64,000 nucleotides of DNA from Gammaproteobacteria bacterium (lineage in GTDB: Bacteria > Pseudomonadota > Gammaproteobacteria > Steroidobacterales > Steroidobacteraceae): positions 1-64,000 of the forward strand of contig VGUH01000002.1 of NCBI GenBank assembly GCA_016874295.1, read 5' to 3'. Below are positions 16,952-25,372 of this stretch, in pieces. The position numbers and the translations under genes were made by a program. Numbering within the stretch: position 1 is the first letter of the stretch; each line of letters starts with the position of its first letter. Under the pieces are notes generated by a model that was given only the letters and a program-made list of their open reading frames with translations, searched no databases and was not told where the DNA came from.

Positions 16952-18157
16952 TCAGCCGGACGTGACGCGTTCGATCACGAGCGCCATCGCCAGTCCCGCG
17001 GCACCGCACAGTGCGACCACCGCTCTGCGGGCCGCACGCAATTCCAGCTCATCGAGGACCGTGCCGAGTAGCGCGCTGCCGGTCGAACCCATCGCATGAC
17101 CTAACGCAATAGCGCCGCCATTGACATTCAGTCTATCGTGGCCGATGCCGAGTTCACGCTGGTAGTGCAGCATCAGGGCCGCAAACGACTCATTGACTTC
17201 GTAGAGGTCGATGTCCGCCGTGCGCAGCGCGGCGCGCGACAGCGCCAGGCGCGTGGCATCCACGGCACCGGTGAGCGCCAAGGTGCGATCGATGGACACA
17301 TCGGCCATCGCCAAGATACGCGCACGCGGCTTGCGTCCATGCCGCCGCAACGCGGTCTCGCTGCCTAACAATATCGCGGAGGCACCGTCGGCCATGGCGG
17401 GCGAATTGCCCGCATGGTGTACATGCTCGATTCGCTCCAGGCAATACCGCTTGCACAGCAGCGCGTCGATCCCGTACTTCGCGCCCATCTCGGCAAAGGC
17501 CGCCGGCAATGCGGCGAGCGACTGCGCCGACGTCGCGCGCCGCGGCGTTTCATCGGCCGCCAACAACGGCCCGCCGTTCTCAGCTATGACCGGCACGATC
17601 GAGCGAAAACGCTGCCCATCCTGCGCGGCCGCAGCGCGCTGCTGCGAGGCCAGCGCATAGTCATCGCAGGCAGACCGGGAAAATCCCAGTTGTGTTGCCA
17701 CCAAATCCGCGGCAATACCGATCGGTATCAGCCGGGCGGATTTTTGAAACGCGAAATCATGAGTCAGCGGCCCCTGGTCGGCGCTCATCGGGACACGCGA
17801 CATCATTTCCACGCCGCCACCCACCGCCAGACTGTCATCGTTCGCGGCCTTCAGTGCCGCGTAGCACACGGCCGACAATCCCGATGCACAATAGCGATTG
17901 ATCGTCATCGCCGGCGTCGCATCGCTCCATCCCGCCGCGATCAGCGCCAGCTTGCCGATGTTAGTCCCTTGATCGGCCGTCTGCGTGACGCATCCTATAA
18001 TCGCATCGCTGACGCGTGACTCGTCGATCTCCGTTCGAGCCTTGAGTGCACGCAGCGTCTGGGCTAACAATTCAACCGGTTTCAGAACCTTGAGCGTGCC
18101 CTTGTCATTGCCGCGCCCGCGCGGCGTGCGCACGGCGTCCACCACATACATATTCAT
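16952..18157 (-). CDS. Thiolase (acetyl-CoA C-acyltransferase)
   Basis: A 401-residue FadA-type thiolase. It begins VVDAVRTPRGRG. The acyl-accepting Cys is in NRYCASGLSAV near residue 90, His in LNVNGGAIALGHAMGSTGS and the second catalytic Cys in VALCGAAGLA. It would perform CoA-dependent cleavage of a 3-oxoacyl-CoA at the end of a beta-oxidation-like cycle. The ATG overlaps the nitronate monooxygenase stop (ATGA at 18154-18157), so the two are coupled. Confidence 0.92.
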   Translation of the reverse strand: MNMYVVDAVRTPRGRGNDKGTLKVLKPVELLAQTLRALKARTEIDESRVSDAIIGCVTQTADQGTNIGKLALIAAGWSDATPAMTINRYCASGLSAVCYAALKAANDDSLAVGGGVEMMSRVPMSADQGPLTHDFAFQKSARLIPIGIAADLVATQLGFSRSACDDYALASQQRAAAAQDGQRFRSIVPVIAENGGPLLAADETPRRATSAQSLAALPAAFAEMGAKYGIDALLCKRYCLERIEHVHHAGNSPAMADGASAILLGSETALRRHGRKPRARILAMADVSIDRTLALTGAVDATRLALSRAALRTADIDLYEVNESFAALMLHYQRELGIGHDRLNVNGGAIALGHAMGSTGSALLGTVLDELELRAARRAVVALCGAAGLAMALVIERVTSG

Positions 18158-19140
18158 GATTTCGTCCCCTGATCCCTGGAATCCAGCCGTGCCGCCATCT
18201 GGCGTAAAGCCACACGATATTCGCGCTCGAGCTGCGCAACAATATCGGCGACCGGTTCAATGGCGTGCGACGCGCCCACGCCCTGCCCGGCCGCCCAAAT
18301 ATCTTTCCACCGTTTGGGCGCGTCATCGCTCGCATCGTAGTTGCGCTTGGGTGCGCCAGTAGGTGCGTCCGGGTCCATGCCCGCCGCGCGCATGCTCGGC
18401 TTGAGCCAGGACGCCGGCGTGCCGCTGACCGCGGAGCTAACAATCAAATCGTCGATATTGCAGTCCACGATCATCTGCTTGTAAGCGGGCACCGCCATAC
18501 TCTCACTGCTCGGAATAAAGCGTGTGCCCATGTAAACAAAATCCGCACCGGCCGCAATCGCACCCGCGACACCGAATCCATCGGAGATGCCGCCGCCTAC
18601 GACAATGAGTCCATCGAATCGCTCTCGCACGGCGGCAATGAACGCGAAGGGCGAGAGAAATCCGGTATGGCCGCCGGCGCCCGCCGCAATGCAGGCAAGA
18701 CCATCGACGCCGGCGGCGATTGCTTTGCGGGCCAGCGTCATATTGATGACATCGGCGATGACCAAGCCACCGTAGCCATGCACTATGTCCATGACGGGCT
18801 TGGGTCCACCTAACGCCGTCACCACGATGGGCGGGCGATATTTTGCGACCACTTTGAGATCGTCCGCCAAACGCGCATTGGTCGAATGGGTCACGAGGTT
18901 CACGCACCACGGCGCGACGATGACATCCGGTTGCTCACGACGAGCCACCTCGTGCGACGCAATGATTGCTTGCATCCAACGCTCGAAATCTTCGATGGTG
19001 CGCGCGTTGTGCGAAGGAAAAGCGCCGACAATACCGGCGCGACAGGCCGCGTTGACCAGCTCGACACCCGACACCAGCAGCATCGGTGCGGCAAATACCG
19101 GCAAACGGGCCGGAATCCTGCGATGGCTGCGCTCGGTCAC
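18154..19140 (-). CDS. Nitronate monooxygenase-family flavoprotein (2-nitropropane dioxygenase-like)
   Basis: A 328-residue FMN-binding TIM barrel. Visible motifs are PVFAAPMLLVSG at the N-terminus, PPIVVTALGGP, AAGVDGLACIAAGAGGHTG (phosphate-binding and catalytic-His region), VGGGISDGFGVAGAIAAGADFVYMGTRF. Class members oxidise alkyl nitronates, and many homologues in CoA-linked clusters have unknown activities, for example as enoyl-CoA or 2-nitroalkane oxidoreductases. Here it sits between PaaN-like and thiolase genes, and a role in acyl-CoA metabolism is more likely than nitroalkane removal (inference). Confidence 0.85.
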   Translation of the reverse strand: MTERSHRRIPARLPVFAAPMLLVSGVELVNAACRAGIVGAFPSHNARTIEDFERWMQAIIASHEVARREQPDVIVAPWCVNLVTHSTNARLADDLKVVAKYRPPIVVTALGGPKPVMDIVHGYGGLVIADVINMTLARKAIAAGVDGLACIAAGAGGHTGFLSPFAFIAAVRERFDGLIVVGGGISDGFGVAGAIAAGADFVYMGTRFIPSSESMAVPAYKQMIVDCNIDDLIVSSAVSGTPASWLKPSMRAAGMDPDAPTGAPKRNYDASDDAPKRWKDIWAAGQGVGASHAIEPVADIVAQLEREYRVALRQMAARLDSRDQGTKS

Positions 19141-19174
19141 TATGTTAGATTACCTTTGCTGGGCCGCGTTCGCT

Positions 19175-20866
19175 TCAAGCCGCTGGCCTGCGCACTTGCG
19201 CAATCCGGAACCGGCTGGCGACGAACGCAGCATCGGTCAGTGACGCGTTGCCGGCCGGATTTAAACCGGTCACGTGATAGCCGCTATAGGCCGCCGCGAA
19301 GTTGAGCGGCATAGGGCCTGTTAGATTGACCGTCAATTGCGAACCCGCAAGCGCAAACGCATTCTCCGCATCGGCGATGAATCGCTCATCGGTGGAATAC
19401 ACGAACGCCGTCAACCCGCCTGCCTCTTTGACGTCGGCCGCCGCCTGCGACAAGGCATCTTTGGAATTCCCGCAGTGTATGGCAAACGAAATAGGGCCGA
19501 AGCGCTCCGTGGTGTAGAGCGCGCGCTGCTGCGGTGACGCAGCCAGCAACAATGGCGTGGCGGTGCGCGCCGCAGGGAAATCCGGGTGTGCGTAGGATTT
19601 CGATGCTAACAAAACCTGGTTGGCCGGACTCGACTGCAGCGAGACGATCAGCTCGAGCGTCGCGGGCGATTGAATGGCCGCCAAGATCGCAGCCGCCTTT
19701 TTCGGATCGCGACCGATCGCCGACAGCGCGTCCGCGAGCTTGTGCGACACGTCCTGCACTGACACGCGGGTTGCGCCCGAACCCGTTCCGACCCGCACGC
19801 CATCGCCCGGCAAATAAATGTTCTGCGGGCTGGTGCACATTTGTGCCGAGAATAGACAGAGCGTCGTCGCCAGGCTGCGTATCACCGCATCCAAGTCTTC
19901 GCAGGAGTCCAGCACCACGGCATTGCAGCCCGCAGTTTCCGTGTAGCACAGGGCCGGATGCGCATGCTGCTCGACCCACTGACCAAAGCTCGCGCTGCCC
20001 GTAAAATCGACGATCGCGCAATCCGGATGCTTGATGATGTGTTTGCCGATCGGATCGCGCGTCGTGTCGACGACCAGTGACACGAGATTGTGATTGAAAC
20101 CGCACTCTGCTAACACCTCGCGAAAAACTTGGATCGAGATCGCCATCGGCAGCACCGTGGCCGGATGCGGTTTGACGATGACCGCGTTACCGGTCGCGAG
20201 ATTGGCGATCATCGATGGATAGGCGTTCCAAGTCGGAAAGCTCGCGCAGGTGAAACAGACAGCAACCCCGCGCGGCACCAGCCGATAGCGCTTCTCGAGT
20301 TGTATCTGGGTGGAACCGAACGACCGTTGCCAGCGCACCTGCGGCGTCACGGCGTCCATGGCGTCGCAGGCATACACCAACGCTTCGATGCCGCGATCCA
20401 GCGCATTGACGCCCGAACCGGCATACGACATGTTGAAACTCTGCCCGGCGGTATGCATGACAGCGTATGCCAGCTCGAAAAGATGTCGTCGATAGATTCG
20501 ATCGATCACTTCGAGCAGCGCGCCCGCGCGTTGCTGCGGCGTCGTGGCGCTCCAGGCCGCCACGCCGGTATTTGCCGCTTTGAAACTCGCATCGAGATCG
20601 CAGCGCGGATACTCGATGCCTAACGGCTGCTGCGTGTATGGCGAAACTTCTTCACCGACCCAGTCCTGAACCGACAGCAAAGCCAATTCGTGTCGCCGGC
20701 CGAGCCGCGCCCGAAAGGCCTCCTCGCCGGCGGCACGTGCGGCGGGAAAATCCGGGTAGCTCGCCGGCTGATCCGCGAAGGCGCTCCAGGCTGCGCGGGT
20801 CCGACAGACAGCGCGCGCGTTTGCGAATCGCTCACGATGCTGCTCAAAAAGATCGTCCGCGGTCAC
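19175..20866 (-). CDS. paaN: PaaN-type aldehyde dehydrogenase family protein (intact paralogue)
   Basis: A 563-residue aldehyde dehydrogenase-fold enzyme of the PaaN_2 type, linked to phenylacetate and related degradation. Features: LVPRGVAVCFTCASFPTWNA near residue 197, VKPHP at about 231, general-base E310 in CYTETAGCN, and nucleophile C344 in SAQMCTSPQN. It probably oxidises an aldehyde or semialdehyde, possibly the product of the nearby cleavage oxygenase (inference). Its ATG overlaps the stop of the truncated SDR gene. It serves as the intact reference for the TGA-interrupted copy at 2570-4273, with which it shares gene length and all motifs while differing widely in sequence, so the pair is an old paralogy or separate acquisition. 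Confidence 0.85.
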   Translation of the reverse strand: MTADDLFEQHRERFANARAVCRTRAAWSAFADQPASYPDFPAARAAGEEAFRARLGRRHELALLSVQDWVGEEVSPYTQQPLGIEYPRCDLDASFKAANTGVAAWSATTPQQRAGALLEVIDRIYRRHLFELAYAVMHTAGQSFNMSYAGSGVNALDRGIEALVYACDAMDAVTPQVRWQRSFGSTQIQLEKRYRLVPRGVAVCFTCASFPTWNAYPSMIANLATGNAVIVKPHPATVLPMAISIQVFREVLAECGFNHNLVSLVVDTTRDPIGKHIIKHPDCAIVDFTGSASFGQWVEQHAHPALCYTETAGCNAVVLDSCEDLDAVIRSLATTLCLFSAQMCTSPQNIYLPGDGVRVGTGSGATRVSVQDVSHKLADALSAIGRDPKKAAAILAAIQSPATLELIVSLQSSPANQVLLASKSYAHPDFPAARTATPLLLAASPQQRALYTTERFGPISFAIHCGNSKDALSQAAADVKEAGGLTAFVYSTDERFIADAENAFALAGSQLTVNLTGPMPLNFAAAYSGYHVTGLNPAGNASLTDAAFVASRFRIAQVRRPAA

Positions 20867-21246
20867 GGCGCGCTGTCCGGAAACTTGGCGAGCTCCGCAT
20901 CGAGATAGGCGACCAGGGATTCCGGCGTGTCTTTGCTAACACGGGTACGCTCATGAACATGCGCGGGCCGCAGTTTGTGATCGAACCACACGGACTCCAT
21001 CTCCGCCTGAGCGAGCCGCTGCTCGTTCCGCGCCGCAATGGTGACATGAGCGCCGTGGCGCGCCGCCTCGCGCGCGATAAAGAGCCCCAAGCCGTCCAAT
21101 CCGCCTGTCACCAGCCAATGCTGGCCGGCGAAATCGGCCTTGAAGGCCGGCCATGTCAAGCGGCGAACTCGATAGCCTACCTGCGTAAAACTGAGCGTGA
21201 AACGCGTATAGAACGCCACGATTTTTTTGAGTTGCTGCCAGTTCAT
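20863..21246 (-). pseudogene. SDR (DHRS12-like) with a large in-frame internal deletion
   Basis: 127 residues only. The N-terminus (MNWQQLKKIVAFYTRFTLSF, then ADFAGQHWLVTGGLDGLGL) is that of DHRS12-like short-chain dehydrogenases of about 310 residues. After HVTIAARNEQRLAQAEME it jumps directly to VWFDHKLRPAHVHERT and DTPESLVAYLDAEL, which looks like the normal C-terminal tail. The NAG motif and the catalytic Ser-Tyr-Lys are missing, about 180 residues. The frame is kept, so downstream translational coupling to paaN (ATGA) survives. The protein cannot be an active dehydrogenase. Confidence 0.7.
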
Positions 21247-21255
21247 GGCGTTAGC

Positions 21256-22938
21256 TCAGTGCGTCCATTGGCGCTTGCGGTAAACGGACTGACCACGCGA
21301 AACGGTCTCTTCGATGACCAGGTCGCGTAGCTGCTCGCCGGTCAACGACAAGGGATCCTGCGACAGGATTACGAAATCGGCCTGCTTTCCGACCTCGATG
21401 GTCCCCTTGCGATCTTGCTCGCTGTATTGCATGGCGCCGTTGACTGTTAGGCCTTGCAGCGCTTCCAAAGCAGTCAAGCGCTGCTGCGGACCCAAGATAT
21501 CGCCGCTGCGCGTGCGGCGCGTGGTTGCAGACCAGAGTGTCAGCGGCATGTTCGCCGGGACTACTGGTGTATCGGTATGCAGCGTGTACGGCACGCCGCG
21601 CTCGATTCCCGACCGGGTCGGATTAATACGCTCGGCCCGGCCCGTTCCCAGCGTTTCATCGCGATGCCAGTCGCCCCAGTAATAAGTATGTCCCACGAAA
21701 AACGACGGCATGATGTTCAACTTTGCCATGCGATCGAGCTGATCGTCACGAACGGTCTGCGCGTGAATCATGACCACCCGGGTATCCGTATTGCCGGTTT
21801 CGCGCCGCGCTGCCGCCACTGACTCGACGAGTATTTCGGCCGCGACGTCGCCATTGGCATGCGCAAGCACCGGTACGCGCACCGCAAATGCTTCCCGCAG
21901 TCCCTTGGACACCGCAGTGGCAGGCAGCGAGGGATAGCCGCGATAGTCGGGCGCCTGCCCCGGCGGAGGCACCCGATAGGGTGCCGACAAATAGGCTGTC
22001 TTGCCCTGCGGCGAACCATCCAACACCAACTTGACGCCACCGACTTTCAAGCGATTGGAGTACTGCCCGTAAGGCAGATCGGATGGTAGCGCCGCGCCGA
22101 CCGGAGACCAGAACCGGTAGGCAACCACGTCCAGTGTTAGCAATTTGCGGCGCGCTGCCTCTGTTAGCAACTTTAGATTGTCGGGCGAGGCGCCCCCGCC
22201 CTGCACGGTCGTGACGCCGCGCGCGGCATAGTACTCCAGCGGTTGCGCCAGATTGCGCAGCGACTGCTCGAAATCCGGTATCGGCGCTTTGGCCTTCAGC
22301 GCCACGTTGGCCAATTCCTCGAGCACGCCATCCGGATCGGGCGTCGCCGCCGTGATTTCCGCCAGCGCCAGCAAATTCGAATTTGCCGCGCTCAAGTGTC
22401 CCGATACGTGGATGACATGAATCGGATGTCTTGTGGACACGGCATCGAGGTCGAATCGGGTCGGGTGCCGTTTCTCTGCAAGTAGTGAATCGTCGTAACC
22501 GATACCAACGACCCATTGCCCCTCAGGCACGGCCCGCTCGCGAATGAAACGCCGGAGCGTCTCCTGTAAATCGGTCATGTTGCGCACCTCGCCCACGGGT
22601 AGCGACGACAAGTTCGCCAACTGAATATAGGACCCGGTCGCTGTGAGGTGTCCGTGCGAATCGATAAAGCCGGGCACCAAGGTGCGCGAACCGATTTCGC
22701 TCAGCACGGTTTTGCGACCGCGCAATTTCAGCACCGCCTCGCGAGTTCCGACGGCCACGATCGTTTCGCCCCGCACGGCGAGAGCTTGCGCGTCGGGCGC
22801 CGCTGGATTGAGTGTGCGTATCTGACCCAGATATATGGTGTCAGCCGGCGCCGATTGTCTAGCCTGCGCCGCGGCGGCGGCCAACACGACGGCGGCCGAC
22901 CACGACAACACGACCCGGCGTACGTGCGTCCGACTCAT
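21256..22938 (-). CDS. Secreted metal-dependent amidohydrolase (PF07969, YtcJ-like), second copy
   Basis: A 560-residue protein from ATG 22938 (MSRTHVRRVVLSWSAAVVLA, a clear signal peptide) with ADTIYLGQIRTLNP, the metal motif DSHGHL after PGFI, LDGSPQGKTAYLS, HANGDVAAE, IHAQTVR and LHTDTPV. These are the ordered metal ligands of this amidohydrolase subfamily. It is the first gene of the operon that runs to 14186 and is divergent from the HxlR-type regulator with 115 bases between the starts, so that regulator probably controls it. It is related to, but clearly different from, the protein at 7660-9417. Confidence 0.87.
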   Translation of the reverse strand: MSRTHVRRVVLSWSAAVVLAAAAAQARQSAPADTIYLGQIRTLNPAAPDAQALAVRGETIVAVGTREAVLKLRGRKTVLSEIGSRTLVPGFIDSHGHLTATGSYIQLANLSSLPVGEVRNMTDLQETLRRFIRERAVPEGQWVVGIGYDDSLLAEKRHPTRFDLDAVSTRHPIHVIHVSGHLSAANSNLLALAEITAATPDPDGVLEELANVALKAKAPIPDFEQSLRNLAQPLEYYAARGVTTVQGGGASPDNLKLLTEAARRKLLTLDVVAYRFWSPVGAALPSDLPYGQYSNRLKVGGVKLVLDGSPQGKTAYLSAPYRVPPPGQAPDYRGYPSLPATAVSKGLREAFAVRVPVLAHANGDVAAEILVESVAAARRETGNTDTRVVMIHAQTVRDDQLDRMAKLNIMPSFFVGHTYYWGDWHRDETLGTGRAERINPTRSGIERGVPYTLHTDTPVVPANMPLTLWSATTRRTRSGDILGPQQRLTALEALQGLTVNGAMQYSEQDRKGTIEVGKQADFVILSQDPLSLTGEQLRDLVIEETVSRGQSVYRKRQWTH

Positions 22939-23053
22939 GGGAGTCCTTCCTCTGCAAAGACCAGTCACTTTCACAATCGAACCATTGTGCAATAGCTATC
23001 GCTCGGATGCCAAACGCCCTAGACTGGCTCGGCGAGCATCCTGCGATACCGAC
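22939..23053. promoter_or_regulatory. Divergent promoter region with palindromic operator candidate
   Basis: The spacer between two divergent starts contains CACAAT-cgaacc-ATTGTG (22972-22989), a perfect 6+6 inverted repeat, as expected for binding by a dimeric winged-helix regulator. It would serve both the minus-strand catabolic operon and autoregulation of the HxlR-type gene. Promoter boxes could not be assigned with confidence. Confidence 0.5.
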
Positions 23054-24070
23054 ATGGTTAGTGCAAAGAAAATAGCGGCCAAAGCACCACCCGACCGCAT
23101 CGAACAAGTCAAATATCTGCTGCGCAGCGGCGAAGGCGCACGCGCGCTGCCGCTGGTGTGCGACCGCTGGGTACTGCTCATCTTACGAGACGCATTTTTG
23201 GGCGCGCGACGGTTCGAAGACTTTCGGCGTTTGACAGGCGCCGCGCGTGGCACCTTAGCCGATCGCTTGACGACGCTGATCGATGCAGGCGTCTTGTACC
23301 GCGGATCAACCACCGACACGCCAACGCGATTCGAATACCGCCTGACCGACAAAGGCATGGGGTTCTACCCCATTGCGCTCGCTCTCTGGAACTGGGAGTC
23401 GCGCTGGGCGGGCGAATTCGGATTGCCGCCGCGTCTTGTACACAGGGAGTGCGGCAAAATATTACGCCCCATACTCGTCTGCGCGCACTGCAACCGGCCG
23501 GTCGACCCGCGCGAGATGTCATTCGAACCGGGTCCTGGCGCGAGAATTTACGCAGCCAAGTATAACCAAGAGCGGCGGCGGCGCGACAACCCCGATACCG
23601 GTAGCGGCGTCGACACGACAATGTTCCATTCGGTCGACATACTGGGCGACCGTTGGTCGGCGCTCGTGCTAACAACTTTGTTTTTCGGTCTGCATCGCTA
23701 CGACAGCATTGGCGAGGCGATGGGTATAGCGACGAACATCCTGGCCGACCGGCTGCGCCGATTGTTGGCGGCCGGTGTGATCGAGCAGCGCCTTTACCAG
23801 GAGCGCCCGCCGCGCTTCGAATATTACCTAACACCCAAAGGTTGGGACCTTTACCCGGCGACCATTGCGATTCACGACTGGGCCGCAACCTGGATTCCAT
23901 CGCCGGCGGGACCCGGCTTGAAATTGCGGCACAAGCCCTGCGGCCACGGCTGGCGCGGCCGCATGATTTGCGATAAGTGCGGCACCGCGGTCGATCCGCA
24001 CTGCGTGGGCTTGAAACCGTCGGCGAACTGGCTGGCGACGCGCAAGGGGCGCAAATCAAGGCAAGCATAG
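23054..24070 (+). CDS. Tandem HxlR-type transcriptional regulator (two winged-helix domains)
   Basis: A 338-residue protein with two successive HxlR winged-helix domains. Domain 1 runs over CDRWVLLILRDAFLGARRFE and TGAARGTLADRLTTLIDAGV. Domain 2 runs over LGDRWSALVLTTLFFGLHRY and GIATNILADRLRRLLAAGVI. Each is followed by a Cys-bearing tail (CGKILRPILVCAHCNRPVDP; CGHGWRGRMICDKCGTAVDP) that could bind a metal. The usual HxlR protein is a homodimer of about 110-150 residues with one domain, so this looks like an internally duplicated, single-chain dimer. ATG 23054 is chosen because it precedes the domain closely and leaves a spacer with an operator candidate; a longer upstream frame overlaps the divergent gene. 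Confidence 0.85.
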   Translation: MVSAKKIAAKAPPDRIEQVKYLLRSGEGARALPLVCDRWVLLILRDAFLGARRFEDFRRLTGAARGTLADRLTTLIDAGVLYRGSTTDTPTRFEYRLTDKGMGFYPIALALWNWESRWAGEFGLPPRLVHRECGKILRPILVCAHCNRPVDPREMSFEPGPGARIYAAKYNQERRRRDNPDTGSGVDTTMFHSVDILGDRWSALVLTTLFFGLHRYDSIGEAMGIATNILADRLRRLLAAGVIEQRLYQERPPRFEYYLTPKGWDLYPATIAIHDWAATWIPSPAGPGLKLRHKPCGHGWRGRMICDKCGTAVDPHCVGLKPSANWLATRKGRKSRQA

Positions 24071-24133
24071 CATAGTCGCTTGCGCTAAAGATCCATTGCC
24101 CCTAGGCTGAGCCAACTTCCTACGGAGAATGCC

Positions 24134-25372
24134 ATGGCATCGCAGGTTTACGTTCTCGGCGGCTACCAGACGGATTTCGCGCAAAACTGGGCGCGCAACG
24201 GCTTGGAAATTTTCGATGCCTTTCGCGACACCGTGCAGGCGGGCCTCGATGCCGCGGCGCTGGAACCAAAGGACATCGAAGTCGCCCATGTCGGCAACTT
24301 TGCGGCCGAGATCTTCTGCGGCCAAGGGCATCTCGGCGGCCTCTTTGCGGCGAGCGATCCGCATTTCGCCGGCATCCCGGCGAGCCGCCACGAAGCGGCC
24401 TGCGCTTCCGGCAGCATCGCCGCGTTGAGCGCCATGGCGGACATCGAAGCGGGCCGCTATCAACTCGCCGCGGTCGTTGGTGTCGAGCAAATGCGAAACG
24501 TGCCGGGCGATCAGGCCGCAGCTAACATCGGCGGCAGCGCGATGTGGAACGGTCACGAGTGCGTCGGCGTGCAGTTTCCCTGGCCGCACACCTTCAGTTT
24601 GTTAGGCGACGAATACGAGCGGCGCTACGGGCTGCGGCAGGAACATCTGGCGCAGATCGCGCAGATCAACTTCGCCAACGCGCGCCGCAACCCCAATGCG
24701 CAGACGCGAAAATGGTCCTTCACCGCGGAGAGTTTCGCCGCGGACGACGAGAAAAATCCGGTCATCGATGGACGTATTCGCAAACAGGATTGCGGCCAGA
24801 TCTCAGACGGCGCAGCCATCGTCTTCCTGGCATCGCGAGCACGCGCCGAACGTTACGCTCGAGCGCATGGCATCGCGGTCGATTTGCTGCCGCGCATCAG
24901 CGGCTGGGGTCACCGTACCGCGCCGATCACCTACTCAGCGAAGATCGAAGCCAGCCGTGGTGCCGCCTACGTTTTCCCGCATGTGCGCGGCACGATCATG
25001 GATGCCTTCAAGCGTGCAGGCGTCGCGTTGGTCGAGCAAATCGACGCCATCGAGACGCACGACTGCTTTACCACCACCGAATACATGGCCATCGATCACT
25101 TCGGCATCACCCCGCCGGGCGCGAGCTGGCAGGCGATCGAAAATGGCGACATTGCAATGGGCGGCCGGATTCCTATCAATCCGAGCGGCGGGCTCATTGG
25201 GCTCGGCCATCCGGTGGGCGCCACGGGCGTACGCATGCTGCTCGATTCGTTCAAACAATGCGCCGGCGCCGCCGGCGCCTATCAAGTGCCCGATGCGAAA
25301 ACCGTCGCCACGCTCAACGTTGGCGGCAGCGCCACCACGACTGTTAGCTTCGTGGTGACGCGGGGTTCTTAG
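24134..25372 (+). CDS. Thiolase-like protein (SCP-x/acetyl-CoA acetyltransferase type)
   Basis: A 412-residue condensing-enzyme fold. The Cys motif is EAACASGSIAAL near residue 96, His in ETHDCFTTTEY and the glycine-rich INPSGGLIGLGHPVGATG. The sterol-carrier type thiolase branch has these features and acts on branched or ring-derived 3-oxoacyl-CoA, for example in steroid side-chain breakdown. A ribosome-binding site (ACGGAGAA) precedes ATG 24134. It follows the regulator gene by 63 bases and overlaps the convergent DUF1295 gene by 29 bases. The DUF35 OB-fold partner usual for this type is not seen nearby. Confidence 0.87.
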   Translation: MASQVYVLGGYQTDFAQNWARNGLEIFDAFRDTVQAGLDAAALEPKDIEVAHVGNFAAEIFCGQGHLGGLFAASDPHFAGIPASRHEAACASGSIAALSAMADIEAGRYQLAAVVGVEQMRNVPGDQAAANIGGSAMWNGHECVGVQFPWPHTFSLLGDEYERRYGLRQEHLAQIAQINFANARRNPNAQTRKWSFTAESFAADDEKNPVIDGRIRKQDCGQISDGAAIVFLASRARAERYARAHGIAVDLLPRISGWGHRTAPITYSAKIEASRGAAYVFPHVRGTIMDAFKRAGVALVEQIDAIETHDCFTTTEYMAIDHFGITPPGASWQAIENGDIAMGGRIPINPSGGLIGLGHPVGATGVRMLLDSFKQCAGAAGAYQVPDAKTVATLNVGGSATTTVSFVVTRGS

